Below are positions 53,121 through 62,456 of a DNA stretch of 64,000 bases, in pieces. Source of the stretch: Methylomicrobium lacus_A (GTDB taxonomy: Bacteria > Pseudomonadota > Gammaproteobacteria > Methylococcales > Methylomonadaceae); contig NZ_CP169217.1 in NCBI RefSeq assembly GCF_041897535.1, positions 1,736,001 to 1,800,000 on the forward strand, given 5' to 3'. Every line of letters starts with the position of its first letter. Positions within the stretch are counted from its first letter, which is position 1. The position numbers were made by a program, and so were the translations under genes. A model generated the notes under the pieces. The model searched no databases. It was not told the origin of the DNA and saw only the letters and a program-made list of their open reading frames with translations.

Positions 53121-56100
53121 ATGCGCTCTACGGTTGTTCCATTACTGGTTTTATGCGCCTCTCTGGGGTGGGCTAAAGCAGGCGCCGCCGACCCCAACAG
53201 CAAACCTGATCAACGCGCAACGCTGGTTTCGCTGCAAGGCACCGTGTTGTTCGATGCCGACGGCAAAGGCCAATGGCGGCAGGCGCGACTCGATGATGCG
53301 ATATGCCAAAACGGCCGCGTCAGGGTGGAGCCTTACAGCCGGGCCTCATTATCATTGCCGAACGGTGTCGTTTTGCGTCTGGACGAAGGCACCATCCTGT
53401 CGCTGCACGACATCACCCGCGACGAACCGACGGCACTGGATTTGCTCAAGGGCTTCGTCCACTTCATCAGCCGAACCCCCAAACATCTGGAAATTACCAG
53501 CCCGATCGCGAATGCCGGCCCCGAAGGCACCGAGTTTGCGATGAAGGTTGACGATGCCAAGGCCTCGCTCTGGGTTTACGAGGGCGCCGTCCGGTTTTTC
53601 AATCCCCGAGGCAGTATTCGCCTGACCCCTGGACAAGGCGCCGAGGCTGTCGGCGGGCAGGCGCCGCGATCGCAAATCGAGGTCAAGCCCCAGGATGCGG
53701 TCAATTGGGCGCTCTATTATCCGCCGATACTGCCCTACCCCAAGCCATCGGCAAATATCGATAACGCGGTTCGGACCGCGATAGAGGATTTCCGCCGGGG
53801 ACGGGGCGATCAGGCGTTATTACGGCTGGACAGGGTAGCCCCCGAGCAACAAACGCCTTATTTTTTCAAGGTTCGCGGCGCCGTTCGCCTGATGGCGGGG
53901 AGGGTCGCGCTGGCTCAGGAGGACATCCGGAATATTTTCAGCGGCAAACCGAACGATGCCGAAGCTTTGGCTTTGCAATCGGTCCTGGCACTCACGCAAA
54001 ACCGTAAAGAGGAAGCGCTGCAACTCGCCAACAAGGCCGTCGCCTCCGATCCCGCTTCGCCGGCGGCCTATTCCGCCCTCTCTTACGCCGAGCAGGGCCG
54101 TTTCGATTTGGACAAGGCACTGGCCGCCGCCGAGCAAGCCACTCGCTACGCGCCGCACGATGCGATGGTCTGGGCGCGCAAAGCCGAGATCGAGCTCGCC
54201 CAAGGGGCGACAGCCGAAAGCCAACAAACCGCGCAGCGCGCGCTGGCACTGGACGCAGGGCTTGAACGGACGCAAACAGTGACGGGTTTTTCCTTTCTAC
54301 TGCGCTCGAAGACAGCGGATGCCCGAAAGGCATTTCAACAAGCGTTAGAATTAGACTCCACCTCGCCTTTGGCACGGCTAGGCCTCGGGCTAGCAAAAAT
54401 CCACGACGGAAATCTCCCAGAAGGCCGTCATGACCTTGAAATTGCGGCAGTCCTCGATCCGAACAATTCGCTTATCCGCAGTTATCTGGGAAAAGCTTAC
54501 TATGAAGAAAAGCGCATCCCACTCGCGGAGGTTCAGTTCGCTCTGGCGAAAGTGCGCGACCCCAAGGACCCGACGCCGTATTTTTATGATGCGCTGAATA
54601 AGCAAACGGCCAATCGCCCGGTCGAAGCCTTACAGGACATTCAAAAAGCCATTGACTTGAATGGCAATAGAGGGGTTTATCGGTCCAATTTATCGTTAGA
54701 TAAAGATTTGGCCGCTCGAAGCGCGGCTCAAGGGCGGATTTATAATGATTTGGGCTTTCAACGCTTAGGCGTCGTAGAGGGCTGGAAATCTGTCAGTAAC
54801 GATCCTGCAAATTATTCTGCCCATCGGCTTTTAGCCGACAACTATGCTTCTCAACCGCGTTCTGAAATTGCTAGAGTGAGTGAGCTTTTACAATCGCAAT
54901 TACTGCAGCCTTTAAACATAACGCCTATTCAACCACAATTGGGCGAAAAAAATTTTCTTACCCTGCAATCTTTGGGACCAAGCTCCTCTTCGTTTTACGA
55001 GTTCAATCCTTTATTTACCCGTAACAACTTTGCTTTGCAGGCTTCAGGATTTGCCGGCAGCAATAACACGTTAGCAGATGAGATCGTTCACTCAGGTCTC
55101 TGGAAAAATTTATCTTATAGCGTCGGCCAGTTTCATTATGACACGGATGGATTCCGCCAAAATAATGATGTACAGGTCGATTTGTTTACGGGTTTTATTC
55201 AAGCCAATATTACGCCAAACCTGAACCTCCAAGCCGAAATCCGTCATAAAACCACAGAGCGAGGAGATATAGACATGTATGCCGATGGCTATTTTGATCC
55301 GTTTTTTCGGTTAGGTAGCGATAAAGACACTTATAGAGCAGGAATGCATTATTCCTTCAATGAACATTCCGAATTAATTTCCTCCTATTTGCATTTGGAC
55401 GGCCAAAGCTTTACGGTTGTTGCCGGCAACAACCCTGTCAGACAGGATTTCACTATCGATGGCGATCAAGGTGAAATACAACATTTATTCAAGTCAAAGT
55501 ATTTGAGCGCCATCTCAGGGTTTGGCTTTGCTCAATCGGGTTTTTCACGCATTGATAACCCCATAATCGGAAATTCGACATCTCATGCCACCGGGTATAT
55601 TTACACATACACCCATTATCCTCACGATGTTGATTGGACTTTGGGCATGAGCGTGGATTCTTTTGAGCGCAACAGTAATGACTCAAGTCAGCCGCCGGCA
55701 ACGAAAAACCAAGTCAATCCCAAAATCGGCATGCTTTGGCGTGCTTCGCCCGGGACAATCTTTCGCTGGGCCGTCGCCAGAACATTGAAACGCTCATTAA
55801 TTACAGATCAAACCATCGAGCCTACACAGGTTGCCGGCTTTAACCAATTATTTGACGATTATACCGGCACGGACACCTGGCTTTACGGAGCGGCCATAGA
55901 TCACAAGTTCAATGCGAATTTGTACGGCGGCTTGGAATTCAGGTCGCGCGACCTCGCCCTGCCAGCCAGCAATGGCAAGGCCAAATGGAATGAGCATAAT
56001 TATCTCGCCTATATGAACTGGAATTTAACGGAGAGATTGGCAGCCAATATATCTTTTAATTTAGAGCGGTTCCATGGCGACGAGTTAACCACCGGCTTTG

Positions 56101-56447
56101 CTCAACTGGAATCCACAACTTACGACAGTAAAGCTGGGCTGCGTTATTTTGATCCATCCGGCTTCTTTTGCAATACGGAGGCCGAATACGTGAATCAGCG
56201 GGCAGACTGGCCCGGGGTTTACGATATAAAGCACAATGAATTTGTGCTTTTTAACGCAGGAATTGGAATGCGGTTACCCAAACGCCTAGGCATTATTAAT
56301 TTGGATATAAAAAATATCTTTGACCGGCAATTTGAATTTCAGAGCCTCGCCGGACGATCACCCCAAACGAGCGCACAGGATGGCGGACAACCCCCGCCGT
56401 TCATACCAGGAAGGACTGTATTTGCAAGGCTGACATTGGCCTTTTAA
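53121..56447 (+). CDS. FecR-TPR-outer-membrane beta-barrel fusion
   Basis: 1108 residues. Signal peptide (VVPLLVLCASLGWAKAGA), a FecR-type domain (about 35-170: TLVSLQGTVLFDADGKGQWR, GVVLRLDEGTILSLHDI), several TPR repeats (about 215-560: AYSALSYAEQGRFDLDKALA), and a C-terminal aromatic beta-barrel (about 640-1108, ending in F: VFARLTLAF). FecR normally senses signals from an outer-membrane receptor; here sensor, TPR scaffold and barrel are one chain. The 3' half is clearly more AT-rich than the 5' half. Next come a small membrane protein and a CHASE2 cyclase on the same strand, a pairing seen elsewhere, suggesting an envelope signalling pathway. Confidence 0.8.
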   Translation: MRSTVVPLLVLCASLGWAKAGAADPNSKPDQRATLVSLQGTVLFDADGKGQWRQARLDDAICQNGRVRVEPYSRASLSLPNGVVLRLDEGTILSLHDITRDEPTALDLLKGFVHFISRTPKHLEITSPIANAGPEGTEFAMKVDDAKASLWVYEGAVRFFNPRGSIRLTPGQGAEAVGGQAPRSQIEVKPQDAVNWALYYPPILPYPKPSANIDNAVRTAIEDFRRGRGDQALLRLDRVAPEQQTPYFFKVRGAVRLMAGRVALAQEDIRNIFSGKPNDAEALALQSVLALTQNRKEEALQLANKAVASDPASPAAYSALSYAEQGRFDLDKALAAAEQATRYAPHDAMVWARKAEIELAQGATAESQQTAQRALALDAGLERTQTVTGFSFLLRSKTADARKAFQQALELDSTSPLARLGLGLAKIHDGNLPEGRHDLEIAAVLDPNNSLIRSYLGKAYYEEKRIPLAEVQFALAKVRDPKDPTPYFYDALNKQTANRPVEALQDIQKAIDLNGNRGVYRSNLSLDKDLAARSAAQGRIYNDLGFQRLGVVEGWKSVSNDPANYSAHRLLADNYASQPRSEIARVSELLQSQLLQPLNITPIQPQLGEKNFLTLQSLGPSSSSFYEFNPLFTRNNFALQASGFAGSNNTLADEIVHSGLWKNLSYSVGQFHYDTDGFRQNNDVQVDLFTGFIQANITPNLNLQAEIRHKTTERGDIDMYADGYFDPFFRLGSDKDTYRAGMHYSFNEHSELISSYLHLDGQSFTVVAGNNPVRQDFTIDGDQGEIQHLFKSKYLSAISGFGFAQSGFSRIDNPIIGNSTSHATGYIYTYTHYPHDVDWTLGMSVDSFERNSNDSSQPPATKNQVNPKIGMLWRASPGTIFRWAVARTLKRSLITDQTIEPTQVAGFNQLFDDYTGTDTWLYGAAIDHKFNANLYGGLEFRSRDLALPASNGKAKWNEHNYLAYMNWNLTERLAANISFNLERFHGDELTTGFAQLESTTYDSKAGLRYFDPSGFFCNTEAEYVNQRADWPGVYDIKHNEFVLFNAGIGMRLPKRLGIINLDIKNIFDRQFEFQSLAGRSPQTSAQDGGQPPPFIPGRTVFARLTLAF

Positions 56448-56555
56448 GCGATGGGTAACATATAGCTTGCATAATGAGCCTGCTTAAAAAAAAACAGTAA
56501 TAATGAGTCTATCGACTGATAACAATAATTTCACAACACCTTGGAGACAACGACC

Positions 56556-57011
56556 ATGAACAGCCTTATCGAAAAACGCGGCAAAGAGATCATAATCAGC
56601 ATGTTCCTATTCATTCTCGTCTTGTTGGCACTGTTATTCAGGAACAGCCAAAACACTAATACAGAGGGTTTCAACAGCGCACTCGCTAATCCCCTCGAAA
56701 ACGTTCATGGGGTTTTATTGCTTGCGCCAGACCATCTGGATAATTTAGAAATGTACAGTAAAAGTCTTTCTAAAGTTGCCGACTGCAAGGAAGAAAAAAG
56801 CTTAAAATACGACGAACAAAACCACGCCATAATCCCCCCCGAATGCTTAAAAGGTGAAAAAGGCATGATTACACCGGAATACGCAAAACAAAAAACCATT
56901 ATCCTGACGCCTGGAATCCAAAAGACGGAACAAGGAGAAAGGTCAGTTTTATTTTATAGCAACCCGGATCCGAGAACCAAATGCACGACAATTGACGGCT
57001 ACCCGTGCTAA
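56556..57011 (+). CDS. Single-pass membrane protein of unknown function
   Basis: 151 residues from the ATG at 56556 (MNSLIEKRGKEIIISMFLFI), with GGAG upstream; a TTG fifteen bases earlier is an alternative start. One N-terminal membrane segment (MFLFILVLLALLF), then a periplasmic region with two cysteine pairs (CKEEKS, PPECLKG, KCTTIDGYPC). It lies between the FecR-barrel gene and the cyclase gene in the same direction. No family is recognised. Confidence 0.6.
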   Translation: MNSLIEKRGKEIIISMFLFILVLLALLFRNSQNTNTEGFNSALANPLENVHGVLLLAPDHLDNLEMYSKSLSKVADCKEEKSLKYDEQNHAIIPPECLKGEKGMITPEYAKQKTIILTPGIQKTEQGERSVLFYSNPDPRTKCTTIDGYPC

Positions 57012-57160
57012 GCATTTAATAATAAACAAGTTACGCAATACAACCCAAGGATTTAGCGTCGGTTTCAGAGGAATAAATGAAGCAAGAAAATCCACATTTA
57101 CCAACCCCTACCCCGACAAATCGGAAAACATACTCGTTCAGAGTTTAATCTACGCCTCCG

Positions 57161-59365
57161 ATGCAGTACCGCCTCCTGCGGGCAATGGCAATTGCCTTGA
57201 TCACCTTCCTGTTGGGCAGCGGCATCGATTACCTCGCAAACCTGGAATCGACAGTAGGCCTGGATACGCTGTTCCGCTTGCGCGGCGCTCGCACGCCGCC
57301 GGCGGACGCGGTGATCGCGGCGATGGATGAAGCGTCAGAAACCCGTTTAGGCGTGGGCCAGGACTTGACCCGTTGGCGCGGGCTTCATGCCGGCTTGATC
57401 CGGCAATTGCAGCGCCAGGGGGCGGCGCTGATCGTTTTCGATCTTCAGTTTATCGTGCCGCATCCGGACGTTGATGCCGCTCTTGCCAAGACCATCAAAG
57501 GTGCCGGAAATGTGCTGCTGACCGATTGCGTGCAGAAATTCAGACATGGCACCGAGGATTATTATGGCCGGGAGGAGTGCTCGGAAAACCATAAGGAACC
57601 GGCCGTCCGCAAGGAAGGCAACGTGGGCCAGCCGCTCTCCGAGCAACTGGTCGCGATGCGCAAAATTTCCGCCGCACCGGCGCTGATCCAGTCCGTTCTG
57701 GATCACGCGCCGTTTGTTTTGGTGAATGACGCCCAGGACGCGACGGTGCGCGAGGTTTGGACTTACTACGATGCCCTCGCGGAAACGCCCAGCCTGCCGG
57801 TTGTCGTGTGGTTGAACTTTCTGCGGCGCGGCGGCGGCTTGAATAATGGGCTTGACGCACCGCTATCGCATGGGTTGACCGAACAGCGCCGACGCTGCCT
57901 GTCCGCAAAGGATCATCGTGCAGAAAACTCAACGGAAAAATCCATGCTGGAAAAACGCATCGACGACGTCATTTGCGGGGAAGACAGCCGTTATCTCGAC
58001 TATTACGGCCCTCCGCACACGTTCAGAATGGAGTCGTACAGCGACGTCTATGAAGGCAAGGCCGCCGATTTACAAAACAAGGTCGTCTTTATCGGCAAGG
58101 CCAACCGCCTGTTCGCCTCCGGCAAATCGGACTATTTTCAAACCCCTTTCACCGATTCGCGCAGCGGCAGAATGGCGGGCGTCGAAATCATGGCGACGCA
58201 ATTCGCCAATTTAGCGGAAGGCCGTTTTGTCCAATCGCCGCTGCCGCCGTGGTTGCCGCAGGTCGCATTCGGCTTCTTCATCGGCTTGATTTTGACGCGG
58301 CTGACCGGTTTTTACGGGCTATTGGCCAGTTTGCTGGCCGGCGGCGCTTACGCCGGCCTGGCGTTTGGGTGCTTTAGCCGTTACGGCCTATGGTTGCCGG
58401 TGGCAGTGCCGATATTGCTTCAATTACCGCTGTCCTGGCTGATCGCATTGTCATGGTCGCGGCGCGATTTGCTGAACGAGCGCAAACGGATTCTCGATTT
58501 CGTGCGCCAGGTGTTTCCGCAGTGGATGCATTTCTTGCCGGCGTCGCCGGGGCAATGGTATCCGGAAAAAAGCGCGGCGCAAATGAGCTCCGAGCGCTAT
58601 GTCCGGGCGCTCTGTCTGGCCACGGATATCGAGGGCTATACGTCGGTCGCCGCGCAGCATTCGCCGCGCGAAATGTGGGAGTTATTGAAGTCCTATTACC
58701 AGGTGCTGGGTTTACCGGTCACCTCGCACGACGGCGTCATCGCGAACATTCAAGGCGATGAGATGATGGCGTTATGGATCGATTTGTGCTCGGACAGTCA
58801 ACGCCATTCGGCTTGCCTGGCGGCGATCGAAATAGACCAGGCGGTCGAGCGCTTCAATCAAACCTCCACCGCCGGCCGTCTACCCACCCGAATCGGCCTG
58901 CACGAAGGCGAAATCGTGCTGGGCAGCGGCGAGTCGGGCGGATTCAGGTTTTATAACCCGTTCGGCGATACCGTCAACACAGCATCCCGCATTCAGGGCG
59001 TCAATAAATTTTTGGGCACCAAGATATTGGCATCCAAAGCCGTCGCCGACAGTTTAACCCAGGTGGTGTGCCGCCCGGTCGGCAAGTTTCGCGTGGAAGG
59101 CAAAAACGAAGCGCTGGAACTGGTTGAAATCATCGACAAGGCATCAGGCGGCAACGATCCGAATGACTTGCTGTACAGAAAATTCGCGCACGGCCTGCAA
59201 CTGTTTCAACAAGGAAATTGGGAGCAAGCCGAGCTGGTTTTTCAAAACATCCTGAACGAACACGGCAACGACAATCCCAGCCGTTATTATCTGGAACTGG
59301 CGCAGGCTTACCGGCAACAGCCGCCAGCGGATTGGGACGGCATCCTTACGCTGGAACAAAAGTAA
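57161..59365 (+). CDS. CHASE2-domain class III adenylate/guanylate cyclase
   Basis: 734 residues. An N-terminal membrane anchor (LLRAMAIALITFLLGSGIDY), an extracytoplasmic CHASE2 domain (about 35-370: DAVIAAMDEASETRLGVGQD), three membrane helices (about 375-440), and a cyclase domain (about 485-660) with ALCLATDIEGYTSVAAQHS, IQGDEMMALWID and FGDTVNTASRIQG. The metal-binding aspartates (ATDIEG and GDEMM) are present. A tail with ELVFQNILNEHGNDNPSRYY may be TPR-like. It would make a cyclic nucleotide in response to an envelope signal. Only four codons separate the ATG from an upstream in-frame stop, so the start is firm. Confidence 0.9.
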   Translation: MQYRLLRAMAIALITFLLGSGIDYLANLESTVGLDTLFRLRGARTPPADAVIAAMDEASETRLGVGQDLTRWRGLHAGLIRQLQRQGAALIVFDLQFIVPHPDVDAALAKTIKGAGNVLLTDCVQKFRHGTEDYYGREECSENHKEPAVRKEGNVGQPLSEQLVAMRKISAAPALIQSVLDHAPFVLVNDAQDATVREVWTYYDALAETPSLPVVVWLNFLRRGGGLNNGLDAPLSHGLTEQRRRCLSAKDHRAENSTEKSMLEKRIDDVICGEDSRYLDYYGPPHTFRMESYSDVYEGKAADLQNKVVFIGKANRLFASGKSDYFQTPFTDSRSGRMAGVEIMATQFANLAEGRFVQSPLPPWLPQVAFGFFIGLILTRLTGFYGLLASLLAGGAYAGLAFGCFSRYGLWLPVAVPILLQLPLSWLIALSWSRRDLLNERKRILDFVRQVFPQWMHFLPASPGQWYPEKSAAQMSSERYVRALCLATDIEGYTSVAAQHSPREMWELLKSYYQVLGLPVTSHDGVIANIQGDEMMALWIDLCSDSQRHSACLAAIEIDQAVERFNQTSTAGRLPTRIGLHEGEIVLGSGESGGFRFYNPFGDTVNTASRIQGVNKFLGTKILASKAVADSLTQVVCRPVGKFRVEGKNEALELVEIIDKASGGNDPNDLLYRKFAHGLQLFQQGNWEQAELVFQNILNEHGNDNPSRYYLELAQAYRQQPPADWDGILTLEQK

Positions 59366-59537
59366 GGATTTGCTCAAAAATAACCTCCCGAAATTCGTCC
59401 TCATCGTTCCCACACTCTGCGTACCCCAAGGGCATAAATGGGAATGCCGCCTGAACCGCTCCTGCGGTTCGGGACGCAGAGCGTCATTAGGATCTGGACC
59501 AAATAATTTCCCTGATTTGATACTTTATGCATCCCAT

Positions 59538-59609
59538 GTGGGAGCGCTTTTCAAGCGCGACCGGGGCAGGGAGCAAGGCCTTCGAGTCGCGGTTGAAAAC
59601 CGCTCCCAC
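59538..59609. repeat. Palindromic repeat overlapping the toxin gene 3' end
   Basis: GTGGGAGCG (59538-59546) pairs with CGCTCCCAC (59601-59609), with further pairing inside (CTTTTCAA and TTGAAAACC). It is a REP-like hairpin in which the last codons of the adjacent acetyltransferase gene lie. Confidence 0.7.
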
Positions 59610-60093
59610 TTCGCTTCAATGACAAGATCAACGTCATCGGTTGGGTCGGCGAAGCCACAAAGCCATGATGTTCATAAAAAGCTTTGGCTTCCCCGGAGAG
59701 GGCGTGCACCAAAAAACCCCGAATGCCGAGAATGTCACTCACGTGCAGCGTACGCAACACCGCGTCTTGCAACAGCGCGCCCCCCATGCCTCGGCCTTGC
59801 CAGGCTTGATGGATGGCCAGCCGGCCAAGTATGGCCACCGGCACGGGATCGGGCATGTTGCGACGTACTAAGGCCGGTGCATCGCTCAAGGCCAACGCCC
59901 CTGAGGCCAGACAGTAATAGCCGACCACCTGGCCGCCTTCCGCCACCACATAAGTGCGTGAGGCGCCGCTGAGCTGATTAGAGCGAGCGCGCCGCTTCAG
60001 CCAATCGTCCAGGCTACCGACTCCGCAGGCAAAGTCATCCAGCCGATGTTCCGCCGAGAGCGGAACCGGCGAGGACAGCATTAATCCTGCCAA
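59551..60093 (-). CDS. GNAT-type toxin (TacT/AtaT-like)
   Basis: 180 residues, GNAT acetyltransferase: YVVAEGGQVVGYYCLASGAL, the acetyl-CoA loop LGRLAIHQAWQGRGMGGALL (R/QxxGxG/A) and FYEHHGFVASPTQPMTLILS. TacT-type enzymes acetylate the amino acid on charged tRNA and stop translation. The last 17 or so residues (SGFQPRLEGLAPCPGRA) are read from the palindromic repeat and are not family-like, so the repeat probably replaced the original end. The start overlaps the antitoxin stop by 13 bases. Confidence 0.87.
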   Translation of the reverse strand: MAGLMLSSPVPLSAEHRLDDFACGVGSLDDWLKRRARSNQLSGASRTYVVAEGGQVVGYYCLASGALALSDAPALVRRNMPDPVPVAILGRLAIHQAWQGRGMGGALLQDAVLRTLHVSDILGIRGFLVHALSGEAKAFYEHHGFVASPTQPMTLILSLKRSGSGFQPRLEGLAPCPGRA

Positions 60094-60368
60094 GGTTTGG
60101 CCGCTGCCATCAGGCGTTCAAACCCTTCTCCGCCCGGCGGCTGATCCAGCACCTCAAGAAAATGTTCATACGTTTTTTGGTCGACGCGCACGAGGGTTTG
60201 ATCGAGCAAGGATTCTTCGGCGGCGCGCCGCGCCGCATCAATCATAAAATCAGAGCGCGTCTTACCCTGGGCCTTGGCGGCTCTGTCAATCAATGAACGA
60301 ATGTCACTGCGCACCCGTAAATTGACTGCATGAGTTTGGGTATCGTTTTTGGAATTGTGAGTCGGCAT
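60081..60368 (-). CDS. DUF1778-type antitoxin (TacA-like)
   Basis: 95 residues from the ATG at 60368 (MPTHNSKNDTQTHAVNLRVR), with AGAGG upstream. N-terminal ribbon-helix-helix (VNLRVRSDIRSLIDRAAKAQ, GKTRSDFMIDAARRAAEE) and a C-terminal toxin-binding tail. It would neutralise the GNAT toxin and repress the operon; a palindrome at 60411-60429 is the likely operator. Confidence 0.88.
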   Translation of the reverse strand: MPTHNSKNDTQTHAVNLRVRSDIRSLIDRAAKAQGKTRSDFMIDAARRAAEESLLDQTLVRVDQKTYEHFLEVLDQPPGGEGFERLMAAAKPWQD

Positions 60369-60410
60369 GGCAACCTCTTTCATCATCTTAAGGATGAATC
60401 CTAGCACAGT

Positions 60411-60429
60411 AGATACACGCTATGTATCT
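60411..60429. promoter_or_regulatory. Palindromic operator of the TacAT-like operon
   Basis: AGATACA-CGCTA-TGTATCT, 43 bases upstream of the antitoxin start. Autorepression by such antitoxins is usual; binding here is inferred. Confidence 0.55.
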
Positions 60430-60669
60430 ATTTTGATCAATCAAGCCCCGATGCGGTCCGACCTTCGTAGCCGACGCCGATGCGCTTCGGCGCGGATTGT
60501 CGGCGTTTAAGCGCTTTTTGCACGTATTGGAGCGCCTCGGCTTCGTTATGGACGACCGAGATAGATGGGAGTCAGGCCTTTTAATTCGCATCAAGGCTTG
60601 CCTATGCAAGAAACAAGACCTGCTCCCATGATTCTCTTGTCAACAGAACCTAAAGTTGACTACGCCGTG

Positions 60670-61668
60670 CTACGGAATCGGCAACCCGCCAATATTTACT
60701 TCGATCTTGGAAAGATTCGGTTGCGGGGTACCCTGCTGTGCTCCCAAGGCTCGGCTGATAGCGAAGCTGGCAATATACAACGTCTTCTTGTCATCGCTCT
60801 TCTTTCCGAATACCAGCGACGATGGCCCATCCAGCGGTGTTCCTTGCGCCAGTACGGATAGATGCCCATCTTTGTCGATGACCGCCAAAGCATCCTGCCC
60901 ATTTACCGCCACGTATAGATTGCCCGACTTGTCGAAGGCCAGCCCGTCATTGCCTTTCAAACGGTCATCCTGCGCCCACACGTTGGGCGTGCCTGCCTCG
61001 CCGTTGGGTAGTACAGGGATACGAATGATGGCGCCACTATCAATGTTGCCGATGTAGAGATTGGATTTGTTATTATCGAAGGCAATGCCGTCTGCGCCGA
61101 ACCAATGCCCCACCAAAACAGGGTTATCGGGGTCGCCTTCAAGTAACGGGTGTTGTAGCCAAACGACATATTGGCCGTTCGAGTCGATCTTCCAAATCTG
61201 ACCATTGAAGGGGTCGGTTACGTAAGTATTGCCTTCTCCGTCGAATGCCAAATCGTTGGGGAATCCATTAGGGTCGAGATGAGCTAATGGCGTAGCTTCG
61301 CCAGTGCCGTCGATGCGGAAGACATAAGAAGCATTGTCCGCAGGGTTAAAACTGCCGCTCCCGGCGTAGAGATACCCATCCGGCCCGAATTTAACCCCCA
61401 GTGCAAAGCTACTCTGAGGTATAGGCAATGCTACGAACTGGGAAAGTTGTCCATCAGGGGTGAGTTTCTGGATGGTATTAGCCATTGAGAAATAGAAATT
61501 TCCGGCCCAGTCCATGGTAACCGATTCCGGTAATTGAAACTGGCTAGCGTCGAAGGAGGCCACGATTTGCGGGGTGTAACCCGCAGCGTCAGCATCGGCC
61601 AGGGATGGCGCTGGAGTGAGGAATTGTAAAACGGTAACCAAAACAGCAGTGTTGATTTCGAATCGCAT
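60670..61668 (-). CDS. Secreted SMP-30/gluconolactonase-like beta-propeller protein
   Basis: 332 residues. Signal peptide (VLVTVLQFLTPAPSLADA) and repeated propeller blades with the pattern LAFDGEGNTYVTDPFNGQIW, IAFDNNKSNLYIGNIDSGAI, LAFDKSGNLYVAVNGQDALA. These fit the SMP-30/strictosidine-synthase/NHL group. Substrate unknown; lactonase-type metal residues cannot be placed with confidence. It stands alone, with MITE copy C upstream. Confidence 0.8.
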   Translation of the reverse strand: MRFEINTAVLVTVLQFLTPAPSLADADAAGYTPQIVASFDASQFQLPESVTMDWAGNFYFSMANTIQKLTPDGQLSQFVALPIPQSSFALGVKFGPDGYLYAGSGSFNPADNASYVFRIDGTGEATPLAHLDPNGFPNDLAFDGEGNTYVTDPFNGQIWKIDSNGQYVVWLQHPLLEGDPDNPVLVGHWFGADGIAFDNNKSNLYIGNIDSGAIIRIPVLPNGEAGTPNVWAQDDRLKGNDGLAFDKSGNLYVAVNGQDALAVIDKDGHLSVLAQGTPLDGPSSLVFGKKSDDKKTLYIASFAISRALGAQQGTPQPNLSKIEVNIGGLPIP

Positions 61669-62456
61669 ATGTTGTCCTCGAGTTTATTTTTGAATTTCTA
61701 GGCCGCGAAGCCCAGGCAAATTGTCTCCCTTAGCAGCATGCCCTTATACACAAGTTCGTCATTCCGGCAGGGATTGCCGGAATCCAGGCTACAGGGACGT
61801 TTAAGGCTTGCCATCCTTGGCACTGGATACCCGCTTCCCGGCGGGTATGACGGCATTTATGTATAACGGCATGCCTTAGCAGACCCTAAATGTGTAACCG
61901 GTGTGTCGCTATCTCGTGATAGATTTTGGGAGATATGAATCATCAAAATCGACTCGCCGGCGCGAACACCCTTGTTTACCCAGCCGGCCCGCGTCATACG
62001 GCCCGATCCAACAAGGGATCGAGACCTCAGTCCATTATGACATGACTCCCTGTCACAATGCTTTGTCTATTCTACTCCCCGATGCTGCAGCAACGATCTT
62101 CGGGAATGAGCTAGGTGCTAAGGGACTGCCGGACTTTTAGCAGATGTATAGATGGGGTCTACCATTACAATGGTAGACGACAAGGTAGCCTATGCAAGAA
62201 ACAAGCCCCTGGGCGTTGCCCCTCAAGGCGTTGTTTCATTTGCATTTATTTTGAGCTCGAAACGGCGTTAAATGCGAGCCCGACCGTTTTCAAATGCAAG
62301 CCATTACACCCTAAGGAAATCGTCAAAAATTTTTTGAGGGAGCATCGCGACTTATTTGGGGTATGATATTTTCACGCTCACATTGCTTCATCGGGGCTAC
62401 TTATTGTTCGTATTGCAACACTAAAAAACCAAACTGAGCCATCAAGGCGTATTATC
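61669..62456. other. Intergenic region with MITE copy C
   Basis: Apart from the MITE-like element, the stretch carries phrases (CTATGCAAGAAACAAG near 62190) also found near 60600 and, changed, near 63480, suggesting another dispersed repeat. No gene is supported. Confidence 0.5.
61737..61873. mobile_element. MITE-like element, copy C (137 bp)
   Basis: Ends CATGCCCTTATACA / TGTATAACGGCATG (one mismatch) with the 9-bp direct repeat CCTTAGCAG at 61728-61736 and 61874-61882. Same length and interior as copy A, but the outer seven bases of the terminal repeats are different. Confidence 0.85.

Noticed and set aside
60388..60609. Possible transposase fragment upstream of the TacAT-like pair
   Set aside because: A stretch reading HNEAEALQYVQKALKRR is protein-like, but I could not match it to a transposase or other family, so no call is made.
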